DNA of 64,000 nt. Source: Pseudonocardiales bacterium (GTDB lineage: Bacteria > Actinomycetota > Actinomycetes > Mycobacteriales > Pseudonocardiaceae). The stretch is from positions 1-64,000 of the forward strand of contig JAFAWY010000117.1 in assembly GCA_019241525.1 (NCBI GenBank), read 5' to 3'. Below, in pieces: positions 61,138 through 64,000 of the stretch (positions are counted from its first letter, which is position 1; each line of letters starts with the position of its first letter). The translations under genes and the position numbers were made by a program. Under the pieces are notes generated by a model, which saw only the letters and a list, made by a program, of their open reading frames with translations, was not told the DNA's origin and made no database searches.

Positions 61138-62013
61138 GTGCGTAACATCCTGGTCGGGACAGCATCCTGGACGGATAAATCCTTGGTGCAATCAGGCTGG
61201 TATCCGCCCGGCGTGTCGAGCGCGGAAGATCGGCTCCGGTACTACGCTGCACATTTCCCCGTTGTTGAAGTTGATTCGACCTACTACTTCCTCCCCACGT
61301 ACGAAAATGCCCAGCGCTGGGCGCAGCGTACGCCACCATCATTCACGTTCAACATCAAGGCCTTTTCGTTGCTCACTGGGCATCCGACTAAGCCAGCGGC
61401 ACTCCCGAAAGACGTCCCGGTCGCCACCGAGAAGAAAAACGTCTACTTGAAGGATTTTCCTGGCGAGGTTATTGAACGCATCTGGGCGGCCTTTTTAGAT
61501 GCGCTGGTTCCGCTGGCCGATGGCAGCAAGCTGGGAGGGATCCTATTCCAGTTCCCGCCGTGGTTTCCCATCTCGAAGAAGAACAAACACTATATCCTGG
61601 AGTGCGCTGATCGCGTGGCGCCGATCAAAGCGTGCATCGAGTTTCGCCACAACAGTTGGATGACCAACGACAATCAGGCAGAGACGCTTGACTTCTTGAC
61701 CGGCCACGGTCTGCCGTACGTGTGTGTCGACATGCCACAAGGCTTCTCCTCATCAATTCCTCCGGTACTGGCCGCTACCAGCGATCTGGCCGTGATGCGT
61801 TTCCATGGGCACAACGATGACGAGTGGGAGAGCAAGTCGGTGCAACGCCGCTTCGCCTACCTATATTCGGAAGAGGAGCTCAAAAGCTGGGCGCCTCGTA
61901 TCGTCAGGCTTGCATCGCAAACGCAGACAACACACATCTTGATGAATAATTGCTATCGGGACTATGCGCAGCGCAACGCTGCACGGATCGCAGAATTGCT
62001 CGTAACCGACTGA
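61138..62013 (+). CDS. DUF72-family protein (YecE-like)
   Basis: From GTG 61138 the 291-residue protein shows the DUF72 TIM-barrel pattern: ILVGTASWTDKSLVQSGWYP, VVEVDSTYYFLPTYENAQRW, FTFNIKAFSLLTGHP, GGILFQFPPWF, CIEFRHNSWM, PYVCVDMPQGFSSS, and the end HILMNNCYRDYAQRNAARIA. All family blocks are present and in order. The molecular function of DUF72 is unknown; the fold suggests a sugar or nucleic-acid-linked enzyme. It lies upstream of the CHAT gene with a 295-base gap. Confidence 0.9.
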   Translation: MRNILVGTASWTDKSLVQSGWYPPGVSSAEDRLRYYAAHFPVVEVDSTYYFLPTYENAQRWAQRTPPSFTFNIKAFSLLTGHPTKPAALPKDVPVATEKKNVYLKDFPGEVIERIWAAFLDALVPLADGSKLGGILFQFPPWFPISKKNKHYILECADRVAPIKACIEFRHNSWMTNDNQAETLDFLTGHGLPYVCVDMPQGFSSSIPPVLAATSDLAVMRFHGHNDDEWESKSVQRRFAYLYSEEELKSWAPRIVRLASQTQTTHILMNNCYRDYAQRNAARIAELLVTD

Positions 62014-62308
62014 CGAGGGCGCTACCGGCCGGCACCGGCCCACGGAGACGACCCTGGCACCGGGCGGTGACGGTCAGCGTTTCGAGCTCGGGGCGATGAC
62101 GGCGTACGACGTGCTCGTGGCAGCGGCGACCGCCCGCACTGTCGATCTGCGTCCAACCGGGTGACGACGGTTACCTGGGCGTATCACGGGCAGCATTCGC
62201 GCCTCTGTGCATATGACGCCTGTCGCAATACAGCTCGAAGAGAGACGGCCGCCGGTCAATTGAGCCCCCACAAGGTATATCGGAAGTTGGAGAGCTTGGG
62301 TGTTGGAT

Positions 62309-64000
62309 ATGACCATCGAGCAACTACTTAATTCTGAAGTAGTGTCATCAGGGCTTCCCGATGTACCCGAGCAACTCGGTGAAAAAGCTCCCGATCCGGC
62401 GACGACCCAACAGCTAAAGATCACTGTTGCCTGGGGAGACCTGCCGAGCGTGGCGGCAGACATCCATGTAACTGGGCACTACCGGGGGGTAATGCCTACG
62501 GCCGCCGAACGCAGGCTCGACGAGGCGATCTCTCCACCGGGACCTTGTGGCATCATTTGCGAGCACACGCGCCGTCGATGGCTGGTCGGGGCGCTCGGCG
62601 AAATTACCTACTTTCCCGGACGAGTCGGCGCGCCCGAGGCTGACAACCAAGTGCTGCGAGCGGCAGTTGTGGGCATGGGTCGCGTCGGTACCTTTACCGA
62701 AGACAATGCAACACGGCTGTACCAGTCGCTGCTGCGGGAAATCATGTCACTGCGGCATATCCGCACCGTGGCCACAGTGCTCATCGGCTCCGGCGCCGGC
62801 AACTTGCTCTTTCACCAGGTAGCCCATGCGGTGGTGACCGGGTTCGGCAACGCGCTGCGCGGTCTCGCATCCGAGAGCAATCCGATCGTGCCAGACATGG
62901 TTATCGTCGAGCTGGATCGGCTGCGCGCTGAACTGTGTCACCGGGCGCTGCGGAATGCCGCGGAGTCCGAGCCGCTAATTGCCGTGGAGCCGGTCCTTGC
63001 CTCCCATCCCGGTGGGCAGGTCAACGCCAACGCCGCCGCTGTGTATGGCATCCGCGGGTTGCTCGACCTGCTGGCCAGCACACCTAACCCAGCACCGCCC
63101 GACCACCCGACCCAAGCGATCTTGACTGCCATCCCTGCCGACCTGCGTGACCAGGTGCACGGGAAGCTCACGGAGATCGCCTCACGCTCTGCCGATGTCG
63201 CCAGCGTGCAGATCGATTCGCGCGATAGCGGCAATGGTGACCAGACGCCGGCGACCCGCGTGACGGTTCTGCGGGTCCCCACAGGCGTGATCTGGTCAGC
63301 CTTGACCGCGCGAGCCACCGTCCCGGAGCGGGTGGTCCCGCTCAACGACTCACTGATGGACGACCTCGTGCAACGGCTGACTCCGCCTTCTGCAGAGGAC
63401 GTGGCCGAGCTACCCGCCTTCCTGACTCGGTTTATGGTGCCGTTCGATCTCCAGCACTACCTCGACGGGCAAGCACCTTTGATCATTGAGGTCGACCTGC
63501 GGACGGCGCGGGTGCCCTGGGAGCTGCTCGTCTGCACCCAGCAAGGTTCGGTCCAAGGCACGGCGGATGAACCCGACCCGTTGGCCGTCCAGCAATGCCT
63601 GTCCCGGCAGATGCGAACCACCTATGCGCGGACCGACCTGGAGGAGACATCAGCCGAGGAAATGCGGGCACTGGTGATCGGCGATCCGGGAGGCCCAAGC
63701 ATGTCCCTTCCCGAAGCCCGGAAAGAGGCTGCTGATGTCGCGGACCTGTTGCGGGACCACAAAATCGACGTCGATCTGTTCATCGGCACGCCTGGATCGA
63801 AATTGGAAACGGGCGCACGGTTTGCTACCCGGCTTGACGTGCTGGCCAAGATGCACAACAGGAACTATCACATCATCCACTACGCCGGCCACGGTGTCTT
63901 TTCGCCAGATAATCCCGAGCTGTCGGGATGGCTCTTCGCTGACGGCCTTCTTGCCGCCCGTGAACTCACGCAATTCTCGCAAGCACCGCGGCTGGTGATG
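62309..64000 (+). CDS. CHAT-domain protein, partial (3' end outside window)
   Basis: ATG 62309 opens 564 codons to the right edge. The C-terminal part is a CHAT (caspase-like) domain, with strands before ALVIGDPGGPSMSLPEARKE and the catalytic-His motif HYAGHG (His528); the Cys would be beyond the edge. The N-terminal region (VAWGDLPSVAADIHVTGHYR, RAAVVGMGRVGTFTEDNA, TVATVLIGSGAGNLLFHQ) resembles the macro-like N-terminal domain of leucine aminopeptidases (weak, by eye). CHAT proteases act in bacterial immunity and programmed death (known). Target unknown. Confidence 0.8.
   Translation, partial: MTIEQLLNSEVVSSGLPDVPEQLGEKAPDPATTQQLKITVAWGDLPSVAADIHVTGHYRGVMPTAAERRLDEAISPPGPCGIICEHTRRRWLVGALGEITYFPGRVGAPEADNQVLRAAVVGMGRVGTFTEDNATRLYQSLLREIMSLRHIRTVATVLIGSGAGNLLFHQVAHAVVTGFGNALRGLASESNPIVPDMVIVELDRLRAELCHRALRNAAESEPLIAVEPVLASHPGGQVNANAAAVYGIRGLLDLLASTPNPAPPDHPTQAILTAIPADLRDQVHGKLTEIASRSADVASVQIDSRDSGNGDQTPATRVTVLRVPTGVIWSALTARATVPERVVPLNDSLMDDLVQRLTPPSAEDVAELPAFLTRFMVPFDLQHYLDGQAPLIIEVDLRTARVPWELLVCTQQGSVQGTADEPDPLAVQQCLSRQMRTTYARTDLEETSAEEMRALVIGDPGGPSMSLPEARKEAADVADLLRDHKIDVDLFIGTPGSKLETGARFATRLDVLAKMHNRNYHIIHYAGHGVFSPDNPELSGWLFADGLLAARELTQFSQAPRLVM

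Overview
The window is high-GC DNA from a free-living actinomycete-like bacterium. Evidence: GC-rich third codon positions, many GTG/TTG starts, actinobacterial lipoprotein and Tat-like signals, a Pls/PosA-type non-ribosomal peptide synthetase, a BacA-like ABC transporter of the Rv1819c type, an ECF sigma/zinc anti-sigma pair, and a palindromic intergenic repeat that I associate, without proof, with Pseudonocardiales-type genomes. No rRNA, tRNA, CRISPR array or insertion sequence was recognised.

Layout. 1-5.4 kb: a partial MacB-like permease, a tiny secreted peptide, a short-chain dehydrogenase, a Trp/His-rich microprotein and murJ behind a coupled leader ORF. 5.5-12.1 kb: a leftward efflux operon (MarR, ABC-2 ATPase, ABC-2 permease, fused double ABC exporter) with a second MarR facing its end. 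12.4-14.9 kb: a TraR/DksA zinc-finger gene, a serine recombinase and a membrane protein. 14.9-22 kb: exported lipoproteins, an aldo/keto reductase and a two-gene glycosyltransferase operon flanked by two copies of a long palindrome. 22-26 kb: a BacA-like transporter and a second MacB-like permease without an ATPase. 26.9-36.3 kb: an Hsp70-TM-propeller fusion, a frameshifted inorganic pyrophosphatase, and small stress-type and membrane proteins. 36.4-38.5 kb: decayed crcB and TrkA-N genes around a His/Cys-rich microprotein. 38.7-47.3 kb: a phasin-like protein, sigma/anti-sigma pair, Pls/PosA synthetase and lytic transglycosylase. 47.9-55.6 kb: a CNNM/CorC protein, a decayed copD, and a TetR-controlled ABC1-kinase/P450 pair. 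55.7-64 kb: a 74-bp repeat array, two secreted phosphoesterases, a DUF72 protein and the start of a CHAT-domain protein.

Two themes stand out. First, three dispersed small genes (52, 55 and 49 codons) share the N-terminus MRV-x-[DE]-VF and strong ribosome binding sites, but have very different His-, Trp-, Arg- or Cys-rich tails. Each ends at its own hairpin, and two lie near arrays of 11-bp-spaced CCAGGAA heptamers of the kind bound by OmpR-family regulators. I do not recognise this family; it is the best candidate here for an undescribed system. Second, four conserved genes (ppa, crcB, a TrkA-N channel regulator, copD) are broken by frameshifts or deletions while their neighbours are intact, which points to continuing gene loss in ion and phosphate metabolism or to assembly errors.

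Strong 8-17-bp hairpins sit at most convergent gene ends and probably serve as terminators. Functions are inferred from motifs read by eye; no database search was possible.
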